Source: CAYPHJ01 sp964410485
GTDB lineage: Bacteria; Desulfobacterota; Binatia; UBA9968
NCBI GenBank assembly: GCA_964410485.1
Contig: CAYPHJ010000030.1
Coordinates: 1-45,933 of the forward strand
Direction of reading: 5' to 3'
Length of the DNA: 45,933 nucleotides
This document shows, piece after piece, positions 9,304 to 18,833 of the stretch. The notes below the pieces were generated by a model that did no database searches, was not told where the DNA came from, and was given only the letters and a program-made list of their open reading frames with translations. Made by a program: the position numbers and the translations under genes. Positions within the stretch are counted from its first letter, which is position 1, and every line of letters begins with the position of its first letter.

Positions 9304-9639
9304 GCGCCCGATCGCAAACGGACACCTCACCACGAACTGTTTCATGATCTTACGCTCGCCCACAGAGAATGAAAGATCCAGCTTCAAGACAGTCCTTCAT
9401 TCCCGCATGCTTTTTCCGCCACAGGGCTTCGGACGGATCAGCCTCAGGCTGAGGCGGGAATCCAGCCCCTCGATACGCCACCGAAACGTGGCTACTCGGG
9501 GGAACCGGAAATAAAGAGGCCGTCCGCCCTGAGTAGACCGCAAGGTCGTATCGAAGGGGGGTGACGATTCTGTGGGCCTATCGTTTCACTCTCATCCCAA
9601 CCAGTTTTCAAGGGAGAAAGGAAAAGCTAAGGAGTCTGA
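9304..9639. repeat. Spacer with a long imperfect inverted repeat
   Basis: From about 9466 to 9560, CCCTCGATACG...GGCTACTCGGGG is answered by CCCTGAGTAGACC...CGTATCGAAGGGG, forming a pair of inverted arms. This is the well-known CCTTCGATACG / CTACTCAGGG-type dispersed repeat. Just before it, around 9395-9465, is a second weak dyad containing GGCGGGAATCCAG. No gene is supported here. The following gene has its own AAGGAG site. Confidence 0.65.
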
Positions 9640-10923
9640 ATGATTCGTTTGCTGCACCGCTTCGTTGATGTGCGACCCGAGGAGATCCGCGCACTCGTCT
9701 GGTCCTGGCTGTACATTTTTTCCGTTCTCTCTTCCTACTATGTCATTCGCCCAATTCGCGACGAGATGGGCGTTGCGGGCGGCGTTGAAAATCTGCCGTG
9801 GCTATTCACCGGGACATTGGCCGGCATGGTGGCGGTCAACCCTGCGTTTGCCGCGCTGGTCGCGAGACTCACGCGTGAGCGATTCATCGCCGTCGCCTAT
9901 CGTTTTTTTATGGCGAATCTGGCGCTTTTCTTCCTTTTGCTCCAACTCGCAACAGCCGAACAGAACATTTGGGTGGGTCGCGTCTTCTTCATCTGGACTT
10001 CAATTTTCAATCTATTCGTCGGCTCTATTTTTTGGGCCCTGATGGTGGATGTCTTCAGCTCCGAACAGGGCAAACGCCTGTTTGGTTTCATTGCCGCCGG
10101 CGCTACTTTAGGAGGCATTCTCGGCTCGAGCCTGACCGCCTTTCTGGTAGAGCAGGTCAGTGTGGCCTACCTGTTGTGGATCTCGATCGGTCTCCTCGAG
10201 GTCGCTGTCTTCAGCGTGCGGCGACTGTCGCGGGTTTCCCAAGCGCTGCGACTAAAGCCGGCGGCTCGCAGCGAACAGGCGCCCATCGGTGGCGGCATGC
10301 TCGCAGGGATCACGCACACCCTCAAATCGCCTTATCTGCTGAACGTCAGCCTGTACATGCTCCTGTTTACAGTGACTTCCACTTTTCTCTATTTCCAGCA
10401 AGCGGAGATCGCCAGAGCCAGCTTCGCCGATCGCGCCGCGCGCACGGCCTTCTTTGCGCGCATCGATCTGTTGGTGAACGTTCTGACATTGGGAACGCAG
10501 CTGTTCCTCACCAGTCGCTTGCTTCACAGCCTGGGGGTAGCACTGACGCTCACGATTCTTCCCGCTCTCACAATGCTTGGCTTTGGCATTTTTGGGTTGG
10601 CGCCTACGATCGGCGTCATTGTCGGGTTTCAGGTGTTGCGCCGCTCGACCAACTTTGCCGTTGCCCGGCCTACACGCGAGCTGCTGTTCACGGTGATTCC
10701 TCGCGAGGATAAGTACAAGGCGAAGAGCTTCATCGATACCGCAGTCTACCGCGCCGGTGATCAAGTCGGGGCGTGGTCATACCGCTTGTTTTCTTTGGCA
10801 GGACTGACTTTGAGCGGGATTGCGTTCCTGGCCGTCCCCATTGCACTGCTATGGTTGATCAATGGTTTCTGGCTGGGGCGGCGGCAGGAAGCGCTGCAGG
10901 AGTCTTCGTTCAAGGTTCAATAG
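9640..10923 (+). CDS. MFS / nucleotide-carrier-like membrane protein
   Basis: This 427-residue protein is hydrophobic throughout, with about 11-12 predicted membrane helices. It begins with a short cytoplasmic segment (VDVRPEEIRALVWSWLYIFSVLSSYYVIRPIRDE) that resembles the start of the ATP/ADP-carrier-like branch of the major facilitator superfamily (NTP/NDP exchange-transporter-like proteins of free-living bacteria). The conserved YxxRPIRDE-like stretch in helix 1 supports this. The transported solute is not known for these free-living homologues. AAGGAG lies 6 bases before the ATG. It converges on the trehalose gene, with only a 41-base repeat-like gap between them. Confidence 0.82.
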   Translation: MIRLLHRFVDVRPEEIRALVWSWLYIFSVLSSYYVIRPIRDEMGVAGGVENLPWLFTGTLAGMVAVNPAFAALVARLTRERFIAVAYRFFMANLALFFLLLQLATAEQNIWVGRVFFIWTSIFNLFVGSIFWALMVDVFSSEQGKRLFGFIAAGATLGGILGSSLTAFLVEQVSVAYLLWISIGLLEVAVFSVRRLSRVSQALRLKPAARSEQAPIGGGMLAGITHTLKSPYLLNVSLYMLLFTVTSTFLYFQQAEIARASFADRAARTAFFARIDLLVNVLTLGTQLFLTSRLLHSLGVALTLTILPALTMLGFGIFGLAPTIGVIVGFQVLRRSTNFAVARPTRELLFTVIPREDKYKAKSFIDTAVYRAGDQVGAWSYRLFSLAGLTLSGIAFLAVPIALLWLINGFWLGRRQEALQESSFKVQ

Positions 10924-10964
10924 TTCGACGGTTCAATAATTCCACACGCGGAACGTGTTGAACT

Positions 10965-13244
10965 TCAGACGCCGCTTGAAACCTTCGAGGCCTCTTCCTC
11001 TATTAACGAACCCAGGAACTGAATGACTTCGTCAGCGCTGCGCAGGTTGTGCTGGGCTTCTGTGCCGGCAACGCCGACTTTGATGGACACCGCCGAGCTT
11101 GGCAATACTCGAAACAGATCTTCGTCGGTAACGTCGTCCCCGAGCGCCAGGACGAAATCATAATCGCCATGAGTGATCCAGTCCAGGGCTGCCGTTCCCT
11201 TGTTGACGCCGGCACTCCTGATTTCCACTACTTTGTTCCCTTGCAAAACCTGCAAATCGCTCTGCGCGGTCAGACTCACGAGATGGTCGATGATCTCGCC
11301 TTTGAGAAAACCCGCCTGCTCCGGGTCCGCCAATCGATAGTGCCACACCAGTGAGAATTCCTTCTCTTCCACAAACGCGCCCGGCAAACGGTCGGCATAG
11401 ATCTCCAGAATGGGCAAAAATCCCTGCTTCCATTCGTTACTCAACGTCTTGAGAGTCTGCCATGGTTCGCCCTTTTTCTTGAGCCAAACTCCGTGTTCCG
11501 CGATGAAACCGATGGGAAGGTCGCCGAACCAATCCGTGAGAGTTGTGCGGTCTCTGCCGCTAATGATGACAACGCTGTTGTTGGATTCCGATCCCAGGGC
11601 GCGCAGCAACTCACGCCGCCTTTCGTCCGGGCGAGCAAGAGAATGATGGCGCGCCAACGGCACAAGCGTGCCGTCATAATCCAGGAGCAGACAGCGACGG
11701 CGGCTACGGCGGTATCGCTCAATGAGCTCCGCCCGCAGGCTCGATGACATGAGCTTCGCCTGGACGCGATTTTGCACTTCCTGCACGGAAACGAGCTCCT
11801 TGATAAAGTCGTTCGCCCACCGCGTGACATTATAGCGCTGCAGCCGCCGTTGCATGGCCTGATTGCGCCGGAGTTGCTCGTCCTCAGGCGTCTCGAGAGC
11901 CTCCTTCAGCGCGTCGGCAATCTCGTTGCGGTTGTTGGGATTGACAATGATGGCTTCCGCCAGTTCCTTTGCTGCTCCCGCCATTTCGCTCAACACCAGC
12001 ATTCCGCTTCCATCCCTTTGCGCAACGATATATTCCTTGGCAACGAGGTTCATCCCGTCTCGCAGCGGCGTAATCAAACCGATGTCGCTGATGCTGTACA
12101 GCGCGACCAGAGATTTAAACGGCGCGAGTCGGTATTGATAGACAACCGGCGTCCAATCGATGCGTCCAAAACGACCGTTGATCTTCCCGACCAACTCCTC
12201 GATCTGCCGCTTCATCCTGTCGTACCGATAGACCCCGATGCGCGAGGGTACCACGATCATGAGCAGCACGACTTTGCCCCGATACTCGGGGTTTGACTCC
12301 AGAAAGATCTCGTAGCCCTCGAGCCGGTTCAGAATACCTTTCGAGTAATCGAGCCGATCCACCGAAAGAATCACTTTCCACGAGGACAAAGTGCTTTTTA
12401 GTTCTTTCCGTTCGCGGCGAACGTCAGGGTCGTCCAAAGCGCTCGAAAATTTCTGAAAGTCGATACCCATGGGAAAAGTGCCTACCTTGGTCACCCGGTC
12501 CGCGGTCATGATCTGGCCCAGTTGGTGCTCATACCCCAGGATACGCAACACGCTCTGTAAAAAATGGTGTGCGTATTCGTAGGTATGAAATCCAACGAGA
12601 TCGGCCCCTAGCAGACCCTCGAGAATCTCGCGGCGCCAGGAAGCCGGCAACAGACGGAAGATCTCGAACGAAGGGAAGGGAGTGTGCAAGAAAAACCCGA
12701 GCGAGAGGCGAGGCAGCCTGGCCTTCAGAAGGCGGGGCAGCAACATGAGATGGTAATCGTGTACCCAGACGACGTCTTCATCGGAGACGACTTCTAGAAG
12801 CGTCTCGCAAAAAACTTCGTTGACGTGCTTATACTGCTCCCAAAAGGCCGTATCATACACAGTGTAGGTGGGAAAATAATGGAACAGGGGCCAGATCGTA
12901 GCATTGCAAAACCCGAGGTAGAATTGTTCCATTTCCTGTTTCGACAAGAACACAGGATATGAAACGAACAGTTCCTGAGCCTTTTCTTTTAGCGTTTCGC
13001 GGAGCGGTGGAGCCACCGTTCCGCCCGGCCAGCCCACCCATAAGTGGGACGATGAACCCAGCGCTCGTTGCCTTTCCTCCAGGTAAGAAGCGAGGCCGGT
13101 GACTAACCCGCCGGTGCTTTCACTGAAGGCAAGATCCCCCTTATCAACCCTGACGTTGAAAGGGAGCCGGTTGGAGACGATGACGACCCGTCGCGAAAGT
13201 TCAACGTCGCTTGCCGCGCCTGCTGCTCTCATTTCATCGTTCAC
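10965..13244 (-). CDS. otsAB: Bifunctional trehalose-6-phosphate synthase/phosphatase
   Basis: The 759-residue protein fuses two enzymes of the OtsAB trehalose pathway. Residues about 15-490 are the GT20 synthase (VSNRLPFNV, GWPG, VWVHDYHLMLLP, HTPFP, RLDYSKGI), which makes trehalose 6-phosphate from UDP- or GDP-glucose and glucose 6-phosphate. From about residue 515 follows a HAD phosphatase with the DYDGT nucleophile motif (D522 and D524) and GDDVTDED. The product is trehalose, an osmotic and desiccation protectant, made in the cytoplasm. The first start is GTG at 13244; an ATG four codons later (13232) is equally usable. The fused form is known in other bacteria and eukaryotes, while many bacteria keep separate otsA and otsB. 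Confidence 0.93.
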   Translation of the reverse strand: MNDEMRAAGAASDVELSRRVVIVSNRLPFNVRVDKGDLAFSESTGGLVTGLASYLEERQRALGSSSHLWVGWPGGTVAPPLRETLKEKAQELFVSYPVFLSKQEMEQFYLGFCNATIWPLFHYFPTYTVYDTAFWEQYKHVNEVFCETLLEVVSDEDVVWVHDYHLMLLPRLLKARLPRLSLGFFLHTPFPSFEIFRLLPASWRREILEGLLGADLVGFHTYEYAHHFLQSVLRILGYEHQLGQIMTADRVTKVGTFPMGIDFQKFSSALDDPDVRRERKELKSTLSSWKVILSVDRLDYSKGILNRLEGYEIFLESNPEYRGKVVLLMIVVPSRIGVYRYDRMKRQIEELVGKINGRFGRIDWTPVVYQYRLAPFKSLVALYSISDIGLITPLRDGMNLVAKEYIVAQRDGSGMLVLSEMAGAAKELAEAIIVNPNNRNEIADALKEALETPEDEQLRRNQAMQRRLQRYNVTRWANDFIKELVSVQEVQNRVQAKLMSSSLRAELIERYRRSRRRCLLLDYDGTLVPLARHHSLARPDERRRELLRALGSESNNSVVIISGRDRTTLTDWFGDLPIGFIAEHGVWLKKKGEPWQTLKTLSNEWKQGFLPILEIYADRLPGAFVEEKEFSLVWHYRLADPEQAGFLKGEIIDHLVSLTAQSDLQVLQGNKVVEIRSAGVNKGTAALDWITHGDYDFVLALGDDVTDEDLFRVLPSSAVSIKVGVAGTEAQHNLRSADEVIQFLGSLIEEEASKVSSGV

Positions 13245-13468
13245 GGTGGCATGCCTTTCTTGTCCTTAAGATCATATCATCTGGCCGGCTGTGTCCAAAT
13301 ACCTGCGACGTTCCGCTCCAAGTATCGCGGTTGGGCGCTTCATGCACTAACTCGTTTCAGCGAAAGGCTGTGATACATTGGAAACGTGGCAGACACGCTC
13401 AGGACAGAAGGCGACGAGCAACTGCAAATCACAAACGCCAAATCCCTCACTGGGTGGGGCGCTCTACT

Positions 13469-13855
13469 GTGCGTATCTCATTAAAATATGTTTTATTTCA
13501 AATACCGGGGTGGACGATTCTCGCGGTCATCCTGGTCGTTCTGTGGCATTGGGACATCCTGCCCTCCTGGGCGGCCGTGCTTATCTTTCTCGCCTGGGTG
13601 CTAAAGGATATGCTTCTCTATCCTGTTTTCCAGAGCGCGTACGATGGGGAAGAGAAATCGGGCTTGCAAGCACTGGTTGGCGCAAAAGGAATCGCCCAGT
13701 CCGACTTGACACCCGATGGGTTCGTACGTGTTCGCGGTGAGCTGTGGAGAGCAGTCGCCAACCCGAGTAACAAGCGAATTCGTTCCGGCTCTCCTGTAGA
13801 AATTATTGCCGCCGAAGGCATGAAACTACGCGTGCGCGCGTTGGATGGCGACTAG
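13469..13855 (+). CDS. NfeD-like membrane protein
   Basis: From a GTG at 13469, preceded by GGTGGGG, this 128-residue protein has two hydrophobic segments (IPGWTILAVILVVLW and AAVLIFLAWVL). An OB-fold-like C-terminal domain follows (GAKGIAQSDLTPDGFVRVRGE), typical of short NfeD proteins. Such proteins usually partner with stomatin/prohibitin proteins in membrane quality control, but none is encoded next to it. The reading frame stays open upstream to 13211, inside the 5' end of the divergent trehalose gene, but that part has no protein character, so the shorter start is chosen. Confidence 0.72.
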   Translation: MRISLKYVLFQIPGWTILAVILVVLWHWDILPSWAAVLIFLAWVLKDMLLYPVFQSAYDGEEKSGLQALVGAKGIAQSDLTPDGFVRVRGELWRAVANPSNKRIRSGSPVEIIAAEGMKLRVRALDGD

Positions 13856-13945
13856 AGCTCGCCGCGTTTCGCAAATTTCCCGGTTCGAAGCTTTCGTACG
13901 AAGGTAAGACTCATGTCATCGCGCCAAGAACGCTGGCGAGTCAAA

Positions 13946-14058
13946 ATCCGAAATCCGAATATCGAAATCCGAAACACACCCCAAGCCAAAACCAACCTCG
14001 AAGTTTGTGTCGGTTGATTATTTGGATTTGTTTCGAGTTTGGGATTTCGAATTTCGGA
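13946..14058. repeat. Inverted spacer repeat (TCCGAAAT type)
   Basis: The segment TCCGAAATCCGAATATCG near 13946-13964 is mirrored by GATTTCGAATTTCGGA at 14043-14058, around a loosely related centre. Similar words (AAATCCGAAATAAATCTCGAA) occur at about 35317-35338. It lies between convergent genes and might act as a bidirectional stem-loop terminator, although no clear U-tract is visible. Confidence 0.5.
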
Positions 14059-14099
14059 CTTAAGCTTCGGGGGCTATGAGAGAACCCGCGGGCCCCTTA

Positions 14100-14954
14100 T
14101 TAGCGCCGCCTGGGCACCTGGCGAGCGATAAAGTCCTTGATCATTTCGTAAGCGCGATCCGTCTGCGGGCCCGGCTTGGCAACCCAGCGGTGCTCGCAAC
14201 CGGTGAACACTTCCAACTCGCACTCCCCACCGGCCGCCCGGTAGGAGGCGACAAAACGCTCCTGCACCTCGGGCAACACGTTGTCGTCTAATTCTCCCTG
14301 GAGGACAAACATTGGCGGCAACGATACCGCCTCGCGACGCTCAAGAATCAACTGCGGATTGCCATCAAAAATGGTCTCCCACGGGTTGAAATAGACCTTG
14401 GTGTATTGCATCATCTCCTGCCGTTTCATTTTCTCCGCCTGCTGATAGCGCGCAAAAGGGTCGCTAACCGGCGAGCGTGCCACGACATAGTTAAGGGTCG
14501 CATCCACACTCGGAGCTTCAGGCAGCGGATGCGCATTGTAGCGGGAGTCGCGCGGTCTCAAGGCGCACAGTTGAATGACGTGGCCGCCACTGGAGCTGCC
14601 AAGCGCACCGACGGTAACCGGGTCGCCTTTCCACTCGCGAGCTTTCGCCTTGAGCCAACGTATACCATAGTTTGCATCCGCCACAGATGCCGGATATGGC
14701 GCTTCGGGGGCAAGCCGCAGATCGATAGCGACAACCAAGATGCCACTGGCGGCCAGATTTTCGTCCATCGGCGCATTGGCCGTGCGGTCTTGATCATTCC
14801 AGGCGCCACCGTGCAGATCCAGGAGCGCGGGAAACGGCCCATCACCTTGCGGCTGGTAGACTCGCGCCATCAGCGTTCGCGGCGTTACTGGGCGAAATTC
14901 AACGTCCCAAACTTTGATCTCATAGCGGTTCGCGGGATGATAACCGATCGTCAT
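14100..14954 (-). CDS. HSL-type alpha/beta hydrolase (esterase)
   Basis: This 284-residue protein has the hormone-sensitive-lipase family pattern: an HGGAW oxyanion-hole motif, the GSSSGG nucleophile elbow, an acidic residue in the GELDD segment, and a late His in GCEHRW. It should hydrolyse short-chain esters or act as a carboxylesterase in the cytoplasm, as no signal peptide is seen. Substrate is unknown. It converges on the NfeD-like gene across an inverted-repeat spacer. The CAAC-box-like upstream context gives no operon partner. Confidence 0.85.
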   Translation of the reverse strand: MTIGYHPANRYEIKVWDVEFRPVTPRTLMARVYQPQGDGPFPALLDLHGGAWNDQDRTANAPMDENLAASGILVVAIDLRLAPEAPYPASVADANYGIRWLKAKAREWKGDPVTVGALGSSSGGHVIQLCALRPRDSRYNAHPLPEAPSVDATLNYVVARSPVSDPFARYQQAEKMKRQEMMQYTKVYFNPWETIFDGNPQLILERREAVSLPPMFVLQGELDDNVLPEVQERFVASYRAAGGECELEVFTGCEHRWVAKPGPQTDRAYEMIKDFIARQVPRRR

Positions 14955-15319
14955 GGGTCCTCCCCTTACCCCATTTGTAGCGCCAACTGGGAAACACTTA
15001 CCGTTAGCTTCGCTTATCGCTATGCGTTCTTGCTGTCAAGGATCGGCTTCGCTGCGCGAAGCATTTCAAGATTTCAAATCTCAGATCTCAGATTATCGGA
15101 AGGCGAGGCGCTTCTAGTGCTTTTCAACATTTTTATTTGAGATTTCCCCTTCGAGATTGTACCCTGCCTCCGTTATAAAGAGGAGAGTTGCAAGTTTCTA
15201 GTCTCAAGTTCTAGTTTCGACCAACTTGGAACCAGGAAACTTAGAACCAGAAACTAAAACCGCTACCGCATGATGACTGTCCCAATGTATTATCCGACTA
15301 CAAACTCAGCCGCCAACAC
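14955..15319. repeat. Divergent spacer with phrase-like repeats
   Basis: This region between the esterase and murJ holds a hairpin (GGCTTCGCTGCGCGAAGC, about 15045-15062), TTTCAAATCTCAGATCTCAG words near 15070, and CAAGTTTCTAGTCTCAAG-type words at 15190-15260 that recur at 45603-45660. No open frame with protein character and no clear promoter was identified. Confidence 0.5.
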
Positions 15320-16945
15320 ATGAGCCCCGAAGAGTTCCGATCGGCCCGACCAAGTCTCGCACGCCACGCCGGTATTATCAGTCTCGCTGTGATCGCGAGC
15401 CGCATTCTCGGGCTGGTGCGGGACCAGGTTTTTGCCGGGCTGTTTGGCGCCGGATTACAGTACGACGCATTCCTCGCTGCCTTTCGTATTCCAAATTTGC
15501 TGCGCGATCTGTTCGCTGAAGGGGCGCTTTCGGCCGCTTTCGTGACCACGTTTACACAGGTCCTCGCGACCAAAGGTCACAAAGAGGCGGTCCTCTTATC
15601 CAATCGGGTGGCCACCGCGTTGATATTCCTTCTAGGCGTTCTCTGCCTGCTCGGCTGGGTCTTTGCCCCGGCAATCGTCTATGTACTGGCTCCCGGATTT
15701 TTCGCAGTCCCCGGCAAAGCTGAGCTGACTATCCACCTAACGCGAGTCATGATTCCCTTTATCCTGTTCGTCGCGCTTGCCGCCCAAGCGATGGGAATTC
15801 TAAACGCGCACCAGAGTTTTGCTATTCCCGCCATCGCTCCTGCCTTCTTCAATCTTGGCTCCATCTTTGGCGGTCTGTTCTTGGGAATCGTGGTCGGCCC
15901 TGCCATTGGCTTGAGCTTGATAGAAGGAATGGCTGTGGGCACACTCCTGGGAGGCTTGCTCCAACTTGCGGTGCAGTTGCCGAGCCTCCACCGCGCCGGC
16001 TTTCGTTATCGACCTACACTCAGCTTCAACGATCCGGGTCTCATCCAGATCGTCCGCCTCATGGGACCCGCGGTAATTGGCACTGCCGCTGTTCAAATAA
16101 ACGTTTTCGTCAATACCAACTTTGCTTCGTTTATCATTGATCCCGTCACTGGCGCGATAGCTAACGGCCCGGTCTCCTGGCTAAACTATGCCTTTCGTTT
16201 CATGCAATTCCCCATTGGCGTCTTCGGGGTCGCCATCGCGACCGCCACGCTGCCACCGCTTTCAAGGAGCACCGCGAACCAGGACTACGACGAATTTCGC
16301 CGCACGCTGGCGCACTCTCTGGTCCTGGTTTTTCTCCTGTGCATACCTTCGGCTGTCGGTTTAGCGGTACTGGGACGACCGATCATCGCACTGATTTTCG
16401 AGCACGGCCGGTTCACGCACTTCGACACGATTCAGACCGGCAACGCTCTCGCCGCTTACTCCGTTGGATTGGCCGGTTATGCCGCCATCAAGGTCCTCTC
16501 GCCGGCTTTTTATGCGCTGGGCGATGCTCGGACACCGATGGTAATCAGCCTCATCTCGATAGCGGTCAATTACACGATGAATTCACTTCTGGTGGGCCCG
16601 TTCGGACACATTGGTCTGGCTTTTTCCACCTCCACCGTCGCGCTGGTCAATTTTCTCCTACTGGCTTTTTTTATGCGACGGCGATTGGGCAAGCTGGAGG
16701 GAGGTCATATAGCGCGAATGGTGCTGCGCATCGGAGCCGCATCTGTCCCCATGGCTGCAGTGGCCTGGTGGGTAAGCGTGCTTTGTTCCGAATTGCCGCT
16801 CAGCGGCCTTGCGCTCGAGCTGGTGACCGTAATCGCACCGATAGCGGTTGCCACTGTTGTTTTCTACACCGGCTGCCGCTGGCTGAAAATCCGTGAACTG
16901 GACGAAGCGATCAACGCCGTCAGCGCACGGCTGCTACGGCGCTAA
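15320..16945 (+). CDS. murJ: MurJ/MviN lipid II flippase
   Basis: The protein is 541 residues with about 14 membrane helices, the usual MurJ size. Family features are the N-terminal ASRILGLVRDQVFAGLFG segment, AFRIPNLLRDLFAEGALSAAFV, and the FEHGRF and APAFYALGDARTP stretches. MurJ flips the peptidoglycan precursor lipid II from the cytoplasmic to the periplasmic face of the inner membrane. The start is an ATG with only a weak ribosome-binding sequence. It stands alone between a spacer rich in repeats and the convergent ExeA-like gene. Confidence 0.95.
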   Translation: MSPEEFRSARPSLARHAGIISLAVIASRILGLVRDQVFAGLFGAGLQYDAFLAAFRIPNLLRDLFAEGALSAAFVTTFTQVLATKGHKEAVLLSNRVATALIFLLGVLCLLGWVFAPAIVYVLAPGFFAVPGKAELTIHLTRVMIPFILFVALAAQAMGILNAHQSFAIPAIAPAFFNLGSIFGGLFLGIVVGPAIGLSLIEGMAVGTLLGGLLQLAVQLPSLHRAGFRYRPTLSFNDPGLIQIVRLMGPAVIGTAAVQINVFVNTNFASFIIDPVTGAIANGPVSWLNYAFRFMQFPIGVFGVAIATATLPPLSRSTANQDYDEFRRTLAHSLVLVFLLCIPSAVGLAVLGRPIIALIFEHGRFTHFDTIQTGNALAAYSVGLAGYAAIKVLSPAFYALGDARTPMVISLISIAVNYTMNSLLVGPFGHIGLAFSTSTVALVNFLLLAFFMRRRLGKLEGGHIARMVLRIGAASVPMAAVAWWVSVLCSELPLSGLALELVTVIAPIAVATVVFYTGCRWLKIRELDEAINAVSARLLRR

Positions 16946-17054
16946 TTGGCAAAATGGCGTTTGGCAGCTCGAACATGGCTTATAGCTTATGGCGTATAGC
17001 AATAATCCTCGATCTTCGATCCTCCATCTTCGATTATCTTCTATTCTCGATCCT

Positions 17055-18701
17055 TCATCTGCGCGCTGCCGATCCGACGCGAACCGGCTCAAAAAACGCG
17101 TCTTCACGATGAACGAATCCCCTTAGCACGGTATGGGTCAACCACGACACCTCGAAATATTGGCCTCTTTGGGCAATCAATCTGACCCGCGTTCCCGGTT
17201 CCAGAGTGGCGATGATATCGGCGTCTGAACGCGGTCGGTCTCGGACAAACGAAGAAGCCACGACTTCAAAGACCCTATCTCTGATCTGTCTTCGTTCGTT
17301 GTTTTCAGCTCTTCGATCTTGAGTGTTCGGAGATGGCGAGAGCTCCCCTTTCACAACGCCGGCTGTGCGCTTTTGTATCGCGTTAGCGGCCGCCGTCTTC
17401 TTTGATGATACCCGCGCTGGCGCAATCTCTGGCTCAGCGTTTTTGTCGTACCCTTTGCCCGCGTGTGCGTCTGCACTTCGCCGCTGGGTCGCAGCATCGA
17501 CGCTGCTCGCAGAAATGGACCTTTTCTGTTCCCCAAGCAGGATTCTTCCCTTGTCATTGGCGACACGCTGAACCGACTGATCATTTGCGGCGCGCACCCC
17601 TTCACGTGTCAGCTTGGCGGGAAGCTTCCACAGCGAATTGCCGATTTCACGCGAGTAAAACAGCAGGCAGACCGCCGCCAATGTCATCACCGTCAGCAAC
17701 ATGCCAACGCCCATCCACGGCGAACTTGTCAGACGCCGCCGGCTGGGAGCGCTAACACGGGCCTGGTGACGCCGGCGAAACTCGGCGAGCTCAAGCTTCC
17801 ATGCCTCGGTAGACCTATCACCGCTGTGTTCCGCAAATTCAACTCCGGGAGCCCTGGCCTTCGCTTGCGCAGGACCGGTTATCACTTGCCCTGCCCGGTG
17901 TAGCTCAAGATTACGGGCGACCTCCTCGACCAGGGCAAGTGAAATCTCTTTTTTCGAGGCCGCCGCAGCCATGGCCAGCGCGTTCGCGCAAATGTCGTTG
18001 ATGAGCTTTGGTATGCCGTTGGAATAGGCCGCGATAGTTTCGATTGCGTCCCTGGCAAAAATATCATCCTGCCGGCGCCCGGCGGCTTCGACCCGGCTTG
18101 CGATGTAGAGCCCTATCTCGGCGTAGCTGAGGGTCTCCAAACGCCGGCGCAGTACGACACGCTGCTTGAGTTGCCATAGGCCGGGCTGCTCGAGCCGTGT
18201 CTCCAGCTCGGGTTCCCCAAGAAGTGCTATCTGGAGCAGTTTCACCTTGTCAGTCTCGAGGTTGGACAAGAGCCGTATCTGTTCCAGCAATTCGTCGTTT
18301 AACTCGTGCGCGTCGTCGAACAAGAGACAACTAACCCTGCCGCGCCGCAGCTGTTGAATCAAAAAATCGTTGAGCCGGCTCATCATGGCGTGTGCGTCGT
18401 CGCCGGGCGGCAACTGAAAAGCACTCGAAATCGTCTGGAGCAGCTCAAGAAGGCTGCCGGGCCTGTTGGAGATCAGCGCCGCACACACAGTCGGATCAAG
18501 GAGACGAATGAGGATGTGCAGCAAAGTGGTTTTGCCGCACCCGGCCGCCCCGCTGATAAAGATGAAACCTTTCCGCGACTCGATCCCATACCGCAGGGTT
18601 GCAAGCGCTTCCCTGTAACTGACATGAGGGTAGATAAATCGTGGATCTGGATTGGCGTCAAATGGTGGAGTCGTGAGGCCGAAGTGATCGGTGTACGCCA
18701 T
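17055..18701 (-). CDS. ExeA-like AAA ATPase with C-terminal SH3 domain
   Basis: Residues about 1-270 form an ExeA/GspA-type AAA ATPase, opening with the family's FGLTTPPFD motif. Walker A is GAAGCGKTT (51-59) and Walker B is CLLFDDAHE (from 125). A single membrane helix lies at about 328-349. It is followed by a long low-complexity basic/Ser-rich linker and a bacterial SH3-like domain (about 480-548, containing VRLIAQRGQYFEVSW). The ATPase end should be cytoplasmic and the SH3 end periplasmic, where such domains bind peptidoglycan. In Aeromonas, ExeA helps assemble the type II secretin, but no secretion genes are seen here. AGGGAG precedes the ATG. The next gene upstream on the same strand is the BON/zinc-ribbon protein, 132 bases away. 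Confidence 0.85.
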   Translation of the reverse strand: MAYTDHFGLTTPPFDANPDPRFIYPHVSYREALATLRYGIESRKGFIFISGAAGCGKTTLLHILIRLLDPTVCAALISNRPGSLLELLQTISSAFQLPPGDDAHAMMSRLNDFLIQQLRRGRVSCLLFDDAHELNDELLEQIRLLSNLETDKVKLLQIALLGEPELETRLEQPGLWQLKQRVVLRRRLETLSYAEIGLYIASRVEAAGRRQDDIFARDAIETIAAYSNGIPKLINDICANALAMAAAASKKEISLALVEEVARNLELHRAGQVITGPAQAKARAPGVEFAEHSGDRSTEAWKLELAEFRRRHQARVSAPSRRRLTSSPWMGVGMLLTVMTLAAVCLLFYSREIGNSLWKLPAKLTREGVRAANDQSVQRVANDKGRILLGEQKRSISASSVDAATQRRSADAHAGKGYDKNAEPEIAPARVSSKKTAAANAIQKRTAGVVKGELSPSPNTQDRRAENNERRQIRDRVFEVVASSFVRDRPRSDADIIATLEPGTRVRLIAQRGQYFEVSWLTHTVLRGFVHREDAFFEPVRVGSAARR

Positions 18702-18716
18702 GCGCTCCCTTGCGAA

Positions 18717-18818
18717 ACGATGTTCAATTGTTCAAAAGTTCAAGTTTCAAGGTAGCCCTTTGCCAAACGTTGAACATTTTGCCCCTTGCACATTGAACTC
18801 TTGAGCTTTTGAACCCCA
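18717..18818. repeat. Phrase-like spacer repeat (GTTCAAAAGTTCAA)
   Basis: The gap between two minus-strand genes is built from TTCAA/TTGAA words (GTTCAATTGTTCAAAAGTTC, then TTGAACATTTTG and TTGAACTCTTGAG). These make imperfect inverted repeats, and the same words occur at 8281-8350 and 10914-10960. Confidence 0.5.
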
Positions 18819-18833
18819 GTGCTTTCTTACCGC

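Noticed and set aside
13211..13468. Longer N terminus for the NfeD-like protein
   Set aside because: It would overlap the 5' end of the trehalose gene and shows no protein-like pattern; a GTG at 13469 with GGTGGGG is adequate.
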